A DNA stretch of 64,000 nucleotides from Deltaproteobacteria bacterium RIFCSPHIGHO2_02_FULL_40_28 (GTDB lineage: Bacteria; UBA10199; 2-12-FULL-40-28). Shown here piece after piece: positions 24,456 to 34,108 of this stretch (positions are counted from its first letter, which is position 1; every line of letters begins with the position of its first letter). The translations under genes were made by a program, and so were the position numbers. The notes under the pieces were generated by a model. The model searched no databases, was not told where the DNA came from, and saw only the letters and a list, made by a program, of their open reading frames with translations. The stretch covers positions 95,239 through 159,238 of the forward strand of contig MGRJ01000023.1 in the NCBI GenBank assembly GCA_001798135.1. The letters run 5' to 3'.

Positions 24456-26849
24456 ATGCATATAAATCATATCGTTTTATATTTTTTTATTTCATTTGTT
24501 TCATTTATTATTGGCTGTTCTGGCGGAGGCACATCTGATTCTGCCTCGAATGAGTTTGCTTCTGTTGATTTAAGTGTTGGCGAGCATGCTGTTTTTCCCC
24601 ATCCCGATCGTTGGGCTGATTCCACTTATTCAGGTTTTCATGGCTACTGGCTCAAGGCTAATGGTTTTAATGTGATTGATACCACCTGCGTGCGTTGTCA
24701 CGACAAAGAATCAACCATATCCAGCGCTAATGCCGGTGGAGGCCCTCCCGGATGCAAATCCTGTCACACTGTTTTTCCACATGTTACAGGCTGGCGAAAT
24801 GGTGTGGATGAGGGCGGACATGGAAAGTATGTGTTGTCTCTCAGGGAGGCGGATGCATCTGTGACTGGGACAGAGGAGTGTCAACAATGTCATGGTGATG
24901 ATCTCAATGGCGGTATAACGGGTGTTTCCTGTAATCAGTGTCACACCGTGTATCCCCACGGAGATGCCACCGCCTGGGCTTTAAAAACAAATCATGGGCA
25001 AGCAGCATTGGAAAACGGGTTTGATGTTTGCCAACGATGTCATGGAGATGATTTTGAAGGGGGCGATACCGGAATTCGCTGCCGCAGTTGTCATGAAGGA
25101 GTATTTCCCCATGGAGTTGATGTAATGCCTGAGGGGGGCATTGATGTTGAGGTTGCGGAGGATGGTAGTAATGACTATGTGTTATCCGATGATGATATGA
25201 TAACCAGTGCTGCAACCGGTGCAGACTACGAAAATATTTACGACAGCGAATGGAGAGAAAAAATAAATCATGGTCGAACGACTATCCAGCTTGGTTACGA
25301 TGTGTGCCGCGGATGCCATGGAAGCGACTTAACCGGTGGGGATGTGGGGGTGAGCTGTTACCAATGCCATTCCTTTGCTCCCCATGTTGATGGCTGGGCC
25401 GAACCAGACGTGCATGGTGTGACAGCAAAAGGAAATGGAAAAGAACTGTGCACGGGATGTCATGGTGAGGATCTTTCTGGAGAAGATACAGGCACGGCTT
25501 GTAACAAGTGCCATATCATTTATCCCCATACGAAAGGAAAAAATGCCACAGCAGCCATTGCTGATATGCCTACTGGGACAGAGTGGAGCGACATTGAAAA
25601 CCACGGTTACTACGCCCTCAACAATGGAACAACCCTGTGTGCCGGCCAATGTCATGGTTCTGACCTGGAAGGAGGCCTTTCTGGGGTTGCTTGTACAACT
25701 GCTTGTCATGCCGTACCCGCGCCACACGATGCAGCCACCCTCCCCAGTTGGGCTGATTCTACCTATCGAAAAAATGCGGGCGAAGCCATTGATACAGACC
25801 ATCCCTTCCATGGAGACTATGCCGAAGGGGCCGCTAAAAGCACTTGCATGGGTTGTCATGGCAATGACTTAACCGGCGGAGATGCCGGGGTTAGCTGTTT
25901 TCAATGCCATGTCTACGCGCCTCATCAAGACTCTGATGGTTTGCCTGATCACCTGAAGGTGTTAAACGATGCAGTTGATAGCAATGGAGACGGCACCTTT
26001 GACCGAATTTGGGATACCGACGGTGATGCTGATGATGTGTGGGTTGCTGATGCCACTGGTTCAAACGGAAAAGACATTGTCCATGCCGCCATTGCTGTGT
26101 CTCTCATGCGCCAGGGCAATATCTCTGAATGCACCCGTTGTCATGGCGAAAACTTTGATCGTGAAGTGGGAGGCATTAAATGCACTAACTGCCATGAAAA
26201 TGGAGTGACTCATACAAGTGCTTCCATGACGATTGAAGGTACAACCTATACTGGCGGCTGGGGGCCCAATATTGGCGGTGGCTCCAACCATGGTACTTAT
26301 TTTTCAACTTACTTCACAGCCAATGATTCGGACGCCTTTTGTTGGGACTGCCATGGATCACCCATCGTATTTACAGATTCAAGTACCACAGGAACTTATT
26401 TTAATGCTTGCAACAACTGCCATGGGGTTTCAGGCCGATCGTCCGATCAAACCCAAGCAAGTTTGGCTGAACAAACGTTCTGCTATTCATGCCATCTGTA
26501 TCCACATCTTGCTCTTGAGACAGAATCCTTAGACAGTGCAGGAGACCCTGTTATTAATAGGCCCGCCTGGGGACCCAACAATTATGCCAAGAATGGAAAT
26601 GAAAACGGATTTTATTGGAGCCATGTTTATACGATTACACGCTGGGCCAACACTGTTGATGAATCGGGAAATTACTATGCTGACGAACCAACAGACCCCC
26701 GTTCTCCCGGCTCCACTGCATCTGCTGTAATTGCCAATACCTGCGGTGGCGGTACAGAAAATAAATGCCATTACGATGGGTATAGGGCACCACGAAACAA
26801 TCTAACCAATTATGGACTTTGTCGGGGTTATTGCCATGTAGACTGGTAA
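24456..26849 (+). CDS. Giant multiheme lipoprotein cytochrome (17 CXXCH plus atypical heme sites)
   Basis: 797 residues, lipobox FIIGC, so lipid-anchored and probably surface exposed. It has 17 CXXCH motifs plus three CX3CH (CAGQCH, CTTACH, CRGYCH) and one wider candidate (CGGGTENKCH). Eight diheme modules follow one another; seven read CxxCHGxDLxGG then GxxCxxCH then PH, usually preceded by HG. Both hemes of the fifth repeat use CX3CH. The C-terminal 230 residues carry the last hemes between Gly, Ser, Thr and Asn-rich stretches. The start at ATG 24456 has GGAAGGAAG upstream. By analogy to MtrC/OmcS-type proteins it would be the terminal extracellular electron carrier; no homologue can be named by eye. 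Confidence 0.88.
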   Translation: MHINHIVLYFFISFVSFIIGCSGGGTSDSASNEFASVDLSVGEHAVFPHPDRWADSTYSGFHGYWLKANGFNVIDTTCVRCHDKESTISSANAGGGPPGCKSCHTVFPHVTGWRNGVDEGGHGKYVLSLREADASVTGTEECQQCHGDDLNGGITGVSCNQCHTVYPHGDATAWALKTNHGQAALENGFDVCQRCHGDDFEGGDTGIRCRSCHEGVFPHGVDVMPEGGIDVEVAEDGSNDYVLSDDDMITSAATGADYENIYDSEWREKINHGRTTIQLGYDVCRGCHGSDLTGGDVGVSCYQCHSFAPHVDGWAEPDVHGVTAKGNGKELCTGCHGEDLSGEDTGTACNKCHIIYPHTKGKNATAAIADMPTGTEWSDIENHGYYALNNGTTLCAGQCHGSDLEGGLSGVACTTACHAVPAPHDAATLPSWADSTYRKNAGEAIDTDHPFHGDYAEGAAKSTCMGCHGNDLTGGDAGVSCFQCHVYAPHQDSDGLPDHLKVLNDAVDSNGDGTFDRIWDTDGDADDVWVADATGSNGKDIVHAAIAVSLMRQGNISECTRCHGENFDREVGGIKCTNCHENGVTHTSASMTIEGTTYTGGWGPNIGGGSNHGTYFSTYFTANDSDAFCWDCHGSPIVFTDSSTTGTYFNACNNCHGVSGRSSDQTQASLAEQTFCYSCHLYPHLALETESLDSAGDPVINRPAWGPNNYAKNGNENGFYWSHVYTITRWANTVDESGNYYADEPTDPRSPGSTASAVIANTCGGGTENKCHYDGYRAPRNNLTNYGLCRGYCHVDW

Positions 26850-26883
26850 GACGTGAGGGCCATGGCTCTCATGGAGCAAATTT

Positions 26884-29800
26884 ATGCTGGAATGTGTGAA
26901 CAAAAAATTAATGGTGCACACAGTAGTTGTTTTACTGAGCCTTGGGCTTTGCCCTGTGCTTTCGTGGGCCCGAAGCATGGATTATCTCAACAAAGATCAG
27001 GTTAATTCCACACTCGATGTCTCCATTATCTCACTCGAAGATATCGATGTAGGCCCTTCGTTTCCAAGCATGGGATCTCATGCAATAGCCCTAGATCGTA
27101 ACGGGTATCCACACATCGTTTATGGGGGCGATAATCTTTATCACACCTACTACGATGGTGCCACTTGGAACACAGAAACCGTGGATAGCGAAAATGGCAC
27201 CGGTGAAGAAGCCACCATCGCCATTGATTCCAGCGGGGCTACGGATGTAATTCATGTTATCTATACCGATTCAGTTAATGCGGATCTTAAATATGCTACC
27301 AATGCTACAGGAAGCTGGGTGATTACTGCAAGCATTGACACATTAGAAGGCACCTCTCTTTCAATGGCCCTTGATTCCTCTGGTTATGTTCATGCCACCT
27401 ACCAGGTTGCCTCTGCTTATCTAACCCATCTTACCAACAGAAGTGGAAGCTGGGTCGATGTAAACATCGATAGTGGAAGTAATGGAACAGGATCACCTAA
27501 CAATATTGTCATTGACTCTTCGGATAACCTGCACGTGATTTATTACGAAGCGCGAGGCAGCGGTAATTATGGTATCAGCTACGCCACCAAGGCTGCGTCT
27601 GGAAGTAGCTGGACTGTTACCGAGTTAAGCTCGGTCTGGCCTGCCTATACCTGGCCTTCGGTTGCACTTGATACAAGTCAAAATTTGCATATGGTCTATA
27701 AAAATGGCAGCACGGGGGGGCTTGATTATCAGACTAAACCTAGCGGTTCTTCCACTTGGGGGGCTGTTACGACAGTTCTTTCCTCTGGGGTGGATGAATA
27801 TGTCAATCTAGTCGCGGATGCCTCAAACAATCTGTATGTGAGTTTCTACAATTCAACTGACGACGACTTAAAATACGTCCATTACGATAATTCAGGAGGA
27901 ATGGGTTGGGATGCAAGCGCCACAACACTTGATTCTAGTGGAGATGTGGGTTCTTACAACGCAATTGTAGCTTCTGGGGGAACGGCTCATATCAGCTATT
28001 ACGATGCAACCAATGGGGCTTTAAAATACACGACGGGGAGTGGTTCTTCTTGGAGTACAAGCACCCTAGCCAATTCGGAAGATCTTGGTCGGTATTCCTC
28101 GATGGTTCTTGATTCTGCCGGCAATATCCATGTGGCCTACTATGAGGCCGATCAAGCTAATCTTAAGTATGCTACCAATACTAGCGGGAGCTGGGTGGCC
28201 GAAACAGTGGATAGTACGGGGGATGTAGGCATGTATGCCTCCTTGGGCATTGATACTCGCGGTTATCTGCATATTGCTTATTATGATGCCACCAATACCA
28301 GTCTTAAATACGCCACCAATAGTAGTGGTGCGTGGGTTTCTAGCACCCTAGACAATAGCACGAACATCACTGGTGAAATAAGCACCTTGATTTTGGATGC
28401 TGCCAACGCGGTTCATATTTTTCATTACTGGAGCTACACCGATTCGGGCACAGGTCTTGGCACCACCGATTTCATGCATATCACCAATGCCAGCGGAGCC
28501 TGGGTTTCAGAAACCGTGGCCAGTAGGGCCTTTACTGTGGATTCCCTGGCCTTTGTCGAACAGGGAGATGTTGATGTTTTCATCGATTCCTCCGGATATT
28601 TTCAGGTTACTTTTTCGGATATCAGTTCTACTGAAGGGTATTACACCTATTACGCCACTAACATGAGCGGAACCTGGGTTTCCGATGATCCGGATACCTG
28701 TGCCGAAAGCGATGAGATCTTCAATGAAATTTTTCAAGACTCCAATGGAGACATTCATATTTTCTTTGTTAGTGCACAGCTCAACTACACCACCAATATC
28801 CCAGGATGGTGGTCTTGTTCCAAGCTGGCAAATCCTTCACCAGTTGATGCCTACTATCCGTCGGCTCTCATTGATGATCAGGATTATTTGTATGTTGCGT
28901 ATCAAGAAACTGATGATGATGAACTGCAGTTTTTAACTTCAATTAGCATGGATGCCAACTACGACTGGAACAAGGCTGTTTTGGTTGATAGTGATGTTAC
29001 ACATGTTTCTTTGCAACAAGATGCTATTGGATATTTTCATGCCACTTTTTACGATGTGGCCAATCAAGATCACAAATATGTCAAGTTTACCATTGATGCC
29101 GATGCAGATGGATCTGAAAATATCGATGATTGCGATGATGGTGTTGCAACAACCTACCCAGGAGCTACAGAAATATGTGGAGACTCGGTAGATAACGATT
29201 GTGATGGTACAACTGATGAACAAGATTCTGGTAGTACCCCTATTACCTGGTACGCCGATGGCGACCGAGATGGTTATGGTACAACATCCCTCACAACCGA
29301 GGCCTGTTCGGAACCCACCGGTTATTCTACTGAGAGTTCAGATTGCAATGATAACGATAGCGCCATCAGCCCCGATGTAGCTGAGGTATGTGTTGATGGT
29401 ATCGATAACGATTGCGATGACAATATCGACGAGGGATGCGTTGGCGAAAGTAACTACGATGACGATGGGGATGGCTATTCTGAAAATGCCGGTGACTGCG
29501 ATGATGCCGATAGTAGCATCAACCCAGGAGCTACTGAAATTTGCGATGGTGTTGACAACGACTGCGATCGTGACCTGGATGATGGCGATGTTGATGTGGT
29601 TGGTGCCTCCATCTGGTATCCCAATTTTGATGGGGATGCATATGGGGCTAGTGGCACCTCCATCGCGGCCTGCAGTCAGCCCAACATGTATTTGTCTGTT
29701 GGAGGGGATTGTAATGACAACAATTCTGCCATCTATCCAGGTGCGGACGAAGTTTGTGGGGACAGTATTGATAATAATTGTGATGATAATGTGGATGAAG

Positions 29801-30102
29801 AAACAGCCTCTTTTTCCATCATTTCTTGGTATCCGGATGGTGATGAAGATGGTTACGGGAGTGCCGATGTGGTTACAGAGACAGAAGTGTTAACAAGCTG
29901 TAGCCAGCCTGCTGCCAATTATGTTGCTGACAATTCAGACTGTAATGATTCCAATCCGGATATTAGTGCGGATGCTGCTGAAATTTGCAGTGACCAAATC
30001 GACAATAACTGTGACGGTGCAATTGATGAAGCCAGTTGCGCTAGAAATAGTGAGTGGAATCTGGATGCTGATTCTGGTGCGGGATGTTCTCTTAGAAGGT
30101 AA
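26884..30102 (+). CDS. Large secreted beta-propeller-like protein with MopE-type metal-binding repeats
   Basis: 1072 residues. Signal peptide ending at SWARS; residues about 50-740 are 50-residue repeats of the type DSSGYLHIAYYDATNTSLKY then SGAWVS, which suggest one or more beta-propellers of BNR-like blades. From about 740 come five Asp- and Cys-rich repeats (DCDD...GATEICGDSVDNDCDG...DE) of the putative metal-binding family that includes MopE. The chain ends in GAGCSLRR, a C-terminal Cys motif shared with the next gene's product. Good GGAG ribosome site. Possibly a surface scaffold or adhesin for the cytochrome system (inference from context). Confidence 0.8.
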   Translation: MLECVNKKLMVHTVVVLLSLGLCPVLSWARSMDYLNKDQVNSTLDVSIISLEDIDVGPSFPSMGSHAIALDRNGYPHIVYGGDNLYHTYYDGATWNTETVDSENGTGEEATIAIDSSGATDVIHVIYTDSVNADLKYATNATGSWVITASIDTLEGTSLSMALDSSGYVHATYQVASAYLTHLTNRSGSWVDVNIDSGSNGTGSPNNIVIDSSDNLHVIYYEARGSGNYGISYATKAASGSSWTVTELSSVWPAYTWPSVALDTSQNLHMVYKNGSTGGLDYQTKPSGSSTWGAVTTVLSSGVDEYVNLVADASNNLYVSFYNSTDDDLKYVHYDNSGGMGWDASATTLDSSGDVGSYNAIVASGGTAHISYYDATNGALKYTTGSGSSWSTSTLANSEDLGRYSSMVLDSAGNIHVAYYEADQANLKYATNTSGSWVAETVDSTGDVGMYASLGIDTRGYLHIAYYDATNTSLKYATNSSGAWVSSTLDNSTNITGEISTLILDAANAVHIFHYWSYTDSGTGLGTTDFMHITNASGAWVSETVASRAFTVDSLAFVEQGDVDVFIDSSGYFQVTFSDISSTEGYYTYYATNMSGTWVSDDPDTCAESDEIFNEIFQDSNGDIHIFFVSAQLNYTTNIPGWWSCSKLANPSPVDAYYPSALIDDQDYLYVAYQETDDDELQFLTSISMDANYDWNKAVLVDSDVTHVSLQQDAIGYFHATFYDVANQDHKYVKFTIDADADGSENIDDCDDGVATTYPGATEICGDSVDNDCDGTTDEQDSGSTPITWYADGDRDGYGTTSLTTEACSEPTGYSTESSDCNDNDSAISPDVAEVCVDGIDNDCDDNIDEGCVGESNYDDDGDGYSENAGDCDDADSSINPGATEICDGVDNDCDRDLDDGDVDVVGASIWYPNFDGDAYGASGTSIAACSQPNMYLSVGGDCNDNNSAIYPGADEVCGDSIDNNCDDNVDEETASFSIISWYPDGDEDGYGSADVVTETEVLTSCSQPAANYVADNSDCNDSNPDISADAAEICSDQIDNNCDGAIDEASCARNSEWNLDADSGAGCSLRR

Positions 30103-30107
30103 ACTTT

Positions 30108-32900
30108 ATGCAACTTTCAAAATCCTTGAAACTTCTGACTGGCCTTGGTTTTTTTGTGTTGTTGTTTTCACCTGTGGCCCACGGTGCTGATATTGCCGTG
30201 GATAATACCTTGGATGTTCTTGATGGCACTGACAGTAGTTGCTCACTTCGCGAAGCGATCATCAATGCCAACAATGATACCGCCACTTACACGGATTGCA
30301 CAGCGGGTTCAGGCACAGATACTATCATTCTCCCTGCGGGAACATATTCCTTAAGCATGTCAGGGATCGACGAAGAATACGCTGCGACTGGCGACCTGGA
30401 CATCCGCTCCAGTATGACGATTCAGGGGGCTGGCTCTGGTTCAACAATTATCGACGGCGGTGGTTCCTCAGGAACCCTGCAAGATAGAATTTTTGACATC
30501 GTCTCTGGAGGGCTTACTATTAATTTCGAAGATTTAACCATCCAAAATGCCTATTTTACATCCTCTAATTACTGTGGCTCTTCTTCTTCAGTTGGAGGAG
30601 CTGGCATCTGCAATCATGATAAAAACAACACTGTTACCCTGACTGATTCTGTTGTTCAAAACAACACGATTAGCACTGGTGCATGGATTTATGGGGCGGG
30701 TATCCTTTTTAGTTCTTCATCCACTTCTGCCTCTCTTACTCTCACCAATACTGTAGTTACGGGTAACCAGGCGACCAGTTCAAGTGCTTCCCAGATCTGG
30801 GGAGGGGGCATCTATGTAAGCAATGCCTCCCTGCATCTTGTTGATTCCACCGTTAGCTCAAATAGTGCTGAGGTTACCTACTCCAGCTCCTCCAGTTATG
30901 CCCTTGGAGGCGGTATTCATGGGTATTGGTATGCCACTATTGAAATTGAAAACTCAACCATCAAAGACAATGGGGTTATCAGCAAAAATTCTTCCAGTTC
31001 TTCTAGCCACAACCCGGGAGCCTCTGGTGGAGGAGTTTACATTTACGGATTGAGCGATTTAGACATCACAGGGTCCACAATCAGCGGCAATTCCACATCA
31101 ACAAGCAATGGCAGAAAATCATCAGGAGGAGGGCTTGCGTTATCTGGAGATACTGTCAATATTTTCAACAGCACCATTGCCGATAATGATTCTATATGCG
31201 GTACCACTGCTGCATGCAGTTATTCCGCTTATGGGGCCGGTGTTGCTGTTACTTCGGGAACTATCAATATTTCCAACAGCACCATCGCAGACAACACATC
31301 CAGCATCTACAGTAGTGGAAGCGCTACGGCAGGTGGTCTCTATCGATCAGGGGGAACAGTCAATATTGGCAGCTCCATTATTGCTGACAATACAGCGGTC
31401 ACTTCTAACGCAAACTGTTCTGGAACAGTGGCTACAGCTACCTCAAGCTTGATCGAAGGCACATCAGAATGCACCATTACGAGTGGTTCTGTGCTTACGG
31501 ATGATCCAAACTTTGAGGAGCTTCTAGCTGACAATGGTGGTCCAACGTACACCATAGCCATCAATGAAACCAGCCCGGCCGTCGATACCGGGAACTGCAC
31601 GTCCATCGTTAATCTCGACGGGGTTACCGGTTATGACACGGCTACCAACGATCAGCGGGGTTTTACACGAAACGATGGCGATACAGCCTGTGACATGGGG
31701 GCTTATGAATTCATCGAACATGAAACAAACGATTGTGATGATAGTGAAGATAATGATGACGATGGGGTTACTGATGACGACGATGCTGATTGCGGTTCAA
31801 CAGAAGCTGATTGTACCGATGGGATAGACAATGATGGTGATGGGTCTGACTGTGACGACGCTAGTTCTGACTGTGATTATTATTATCAATGCGGAGGTAC
31901 AGAAACAAGTTGCTCCAATTCGATCGATGATGATGTTGATGGCGCAACAGATTGTGATGATTCTGATTGCACTAGTAGTACCGACTGCACCGTGGATGAC
32001 CTTGATAGCGATGGCTATGACGAAACCGTAGATTGCAATGACAATGAGGCCAGCGTTAGCCCGGGGGCTACAGAAACCTGCAATAATGTCGATGACAATT
32101 GTGATGGAGCCACTGATGAGGGGTTTGATTCAGACGGTGATGGAACTACAGACTGCAATGATACTGAGGAGTGTGATGGAATCGATAATGATGGTGATGG
32201 TTCTATAGACGAAGGGGTTACCAGCACTTACTACCAGGATGCAGATGGTGATGGTTACGGTGATGTTACCGCAACAACGGCGGCTTGTTCTCTTCCAGCA
32301 GGTTATAGTGATAATGGGGATGACTGTAATGATACAGATGCAAGCGTGAGCCCTCTTGGGGTTGATACTTGCGATGGGGTCGATCAGGATTGTGATGGTA
32401 CCGACACATCGTGTACAACAGGTGAAACCGTTGAAACAGAATGTAACGATGGGCAAGACAATGACATCGATGGTCAAGCCGATTGTATTGATGCTGATTG
32501 TAGTGCAGATACAGTTTGTATTGATGATGAGTGTTCCTCCTCAGAATGCCAGGATAATGATGCCGATGGTTATGCTGAGGCTGACAACGATTGCAATGAC
32601 AGTAATTTTTCTATCCATCCTGGGGCCACTGAAACCTGTGGAGATTCCAAGGATCAGGATTGTGATGGTTTAACAGATTGTGATGATACTGATTGCATTG
32701 ATAATCCTCAGTGTGCCAGTACAACATCAGGAGCTACCAACACGCCAGAATCAGATTGCAGTAATGGGCTTGATGATGATGCAGATGGCAGTTTGGATTG
32801 TTCTGATAGTGATTGTTTTTCCAGTACTGCCTGTACGGTCACAGTTGATGCAAACAGTGCCGATACTGGTCAAGCTGCTGGCTGTAGTTTGGTTAGGTAA
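30108..32900 (+). CDS. CSLREA-domain beta-helix surface protein with metal-binding repeats
   Basis: 930 residues. Signal peptide ending VAHG-AD, then the CSLREA domain (SSCSLREAIINAN), a right-handed parallel beta-helix with repeated NSTI/IADN turns to about residue 480, a choice-of-anchor-Q-like closing segment (NGGPTYTIAIN...DQRGFTR...CDMGAYEF), and about 380 residues of Asp/Cys-rich MopE-type repeats (CDGIDNDGDGS, CNDTDASVSP). It ends GCSLVR. It follows the propeller gene by 5 bp, and the previous gene's last codons (AGAAGG, TAA) provide its ribosome site. Most likely a calcium-binding cell-surface protein. Confidence 0.82.
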   Translation: MQLSKSLKLLTGLGFFVLLFSPVAHGADIAVDNTLDVLDGTDSSCSLREAIINANNDTATYTDCTAGSGTDTIILPAGTYSLSMSGIDEEYAATGDLDIRSSMTIQGAGSGSTIIDGGGSSGTLQDRIFDIVSGGLTINFEDLTIQNAYFTSSNYCGSSSSVGGAGICNHDKNNTVTLTDSVVQNNTISTGAWIYGAGILFSSSSTSASLTLTNTVVTGNQATSSSASQIWGGGIYVSNASLHLVDSTVSSNSAEVTYSSSSSYALGGGIHGYWYATIEIENSTIKDNGVISKNSSSSSSHNPGASGGGVYIYGLSDLDITGSTISGNSTSTSNGRKSSGGGLALSGDTVNIFNSTIADNDSICGTTAACSYSAYGAGVAVTSGTINISNSTIADNTSSIYSSGSATAGGLYRSGGTVNIGSSIIADNTAVTSNANCSGTVATATSSLIEGTSECTITSGSVLTDDPNFEELLADNGGPTYTIAINETSPAVDTGNCTSIVNLDGVTGYDTATNDQRGFTRNDGDTACDMGAYEFIEHETNDCDDSEDNDDDGVTDDDDADCGSTEADCTDGIDNDGDGSDCDDASSDCDYYYQCGGTETSCSNSIDDDVDGATDCDDSDCTSSTDCTVDDLDSDGYDETVDCNDNEASVSPGATETCNNVDDNCDGATDEGFDSDGDGTTDCNDTEECDGIDNDGDGSIDEGVTSTYYQDADGDGYGDVTATTAACSLPAGYSDNGDDCNDTDASVSPLGVDTCDGVDQDCDGTDTSCTTGETVETECNDGQDNDIDGQADCIDADCSADTVCIDDECSSSECQDNDADGYAEADNDCNDSNFSIHPGATETCGDSKDQDCDGLTDCDDTDCIDNPQCASTTSGATNTPESDCSNGLDDDADGSLDCSDSDCFSSTACTVTVDANSADTGQAAGCSLVR

Positions 32901-32901
32901 G

Positions 32902-33219
32902 ATGGTTATGGAAATGTTTCGATATTTTTTATCCTTTATTTTTTTTGTTGCTCTCATTTCCTGTGGGAGTGAAGCCGATGACAATGGTGAGGATTTTGGC
33001 AATATTCTCGACTCTCCTTCCAGCCTTGTTCTGACTGAAGATGAGCATGTGTATGGGTGGGGGCGTTCCGATTGTTTGATGTGTCACAACATCAACAACA
33101 TCCATCTCCAAAATAGAACTGATGTCACAATCGATATGGAGGAGATTCAGGATCAAGTAGCCGAAGAAGGCGAGTCGATTTGTATGGATTGTCACGGATC
33201 CAATGGTACCACCGAATAA
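32902..33219 (+). CDS. Small diheme c-type lipoprotein
   Basis: 105 residues: signal with lipobox ALISC, then Asp and Glu-rich linker and two heme motifs, CLMCHNIN and CMDCHGSN, 50 residues apart. It begins one base after the stop of the beta-helix gene, so it closes the operon. ATGs at 32902, 32908 and 32914 are in frame; the first two are equally plausible. Its 3' end overlaps the 3' end of the convergent radical SAM gene by 28 bp. Probably an outer-membrane-associated electron carrier. Confidence 0.82.
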   Translation: MVMEMFRYFLSFIFFVALISCGSEADDNGEDFGNILDSPSSLVLTEDEHVYGWGRSDCLMCHNINNIHLQNRTDVTIDMEEIQDQVAEEGESICMDCHGSNGTTE

Positions 33220-33953
33220 GAAATGTTTTGAGCACCCATCACTACCAGTTGTCCATTTTCATAAGAATAAAAACTAACTGTTTTGGAGCCATACATGTCT
33301 TTTCTTTTGTAGATGGTGAAAGGCCATAATTTTTTTTTCAATTGGCCAATGGCTTGTTGATAGTCTGTCTCTAATACGCCATGGTATGTGGCATGAGTAA
33401 AACCACCGCGCCCATACGGCAAAAAACGATACAAATGCCATGCATGAACCCTGCCTCCAGTACGGCAATAGTCATTAAGGAATTTGGCAATTTCAACTAA
33501 ATGTTGAATGTTTTGTTTGGTGACAACGGTTGAGATGGTTACTTCCTTGCCGGCCTCTTGCAAGGCTTGGAGCCGATCATAAATGAGGGCATGGTGGCCC
33601 TTGCTATAAATTCTCATTTGATTGTGCACGGTATCAAATACAGAATCAAGTGGCAGGACAAAACGGTCAATGCAGTCCAGTGATGCAAACTGGCTGGGCA
33701 GCCGAATGCCGTTAGTACCCACCTGGACAGTTAATCCCAGTGCCTTGGCATGGCCCGCCAGAGTTACCACATTGTGTGGCCAGGTAAAGGGTTCGCCACC
33801 ACCAAGCACCACATTTGTAACACCCTGGGACACAAGCTGATCCAGTAATTCCAGCACCTGGGGCATTGTCATGGTGTCAATGGAATTTTCTGTTACACAA
33901 AAAGTGCAGGTCATGTTGCAGAAGGGGTGAAGAAGCAAAACAGCAATATTCAT
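33192..33953 (-). CDS. Radical SAM protein
   Basis: 253 residues. CNMTCTFC near residue 15 is the CX3CX2C cluster motif, GGGEPFTW the SAM-binding GGE segment, and VGTNG and VTKQNIQHL fit the MoaA/NifB-like half-barrel. There is no C-terminal SPASM cysteine cluster. The ATG at 33953 precedes the motif by 14 residues as usual; a GTG at 33983 in frame is possible. Its substrate is unknown. It overlaps the convergent diheme gene at the 3' ends. A role in modifying a peptide, tRNA or cofactor cannot be chosen from sequence. Confidence 0.8.
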   Translation of the reverse strand: MNIAVLLLHPFCNMTCTFCVTENSIDTMTMPQVLELLDQLVSQGVTNVVLGGGEPFTWPHNVVTLAGHAKALGLTVQVGTNGIRLPSQFASLDCIDRFVLPLDSVFDTVHNQMRIYSKGHHALIYDRLQALQEAGKEVTISTVVTKQNIQHLVEIAKFLNDYCRTGGRVHAWHLYRFLPYGRGGFTHATYHGVLETDYQQAIGQLKKKLWPFTIYKRKDMYGSKTVSFYSYENGQLVVMGAQNISYSVVPLDP

Positions 33954-34063
33954 AACATGGTTATTGCCATACTCAGTGCACACCTTTCAACACCGATTCC
34001 AATGCGTGGTTTGCAAATACTTCAAGACAGTATTTTAAAATAGATTAATTTATTGTTTATTAA

Positions 34064-34102
34064 GCAATAATTTATTGCATTAAAATTTAATTTTAGTATA
34101 AT
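34064..34102 (+). promoter_or_regulatory. Promoter with overlapping palindrome, leaderless start
   Basis: TTGCAT (34075-34080), 16 bp, TATAAT (34097-34102). The dyad GCAATAA-T-TTATTGC (34064-34078) overlaps the -35. The ATG at 34109 lies 6 bases after the -10, at the expected transcription start, so the message would be leaderless. Confidence 0.65.
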
Positions 34103-34108
34103 ATTTTT

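Noticed and set aside
27100..32890. Many overlapping open frames in other frames of the giant repeat genes
   Set aside because: They arise from Asp-, Gly- and Ser-rich coding; none has a ribosome site or motif.
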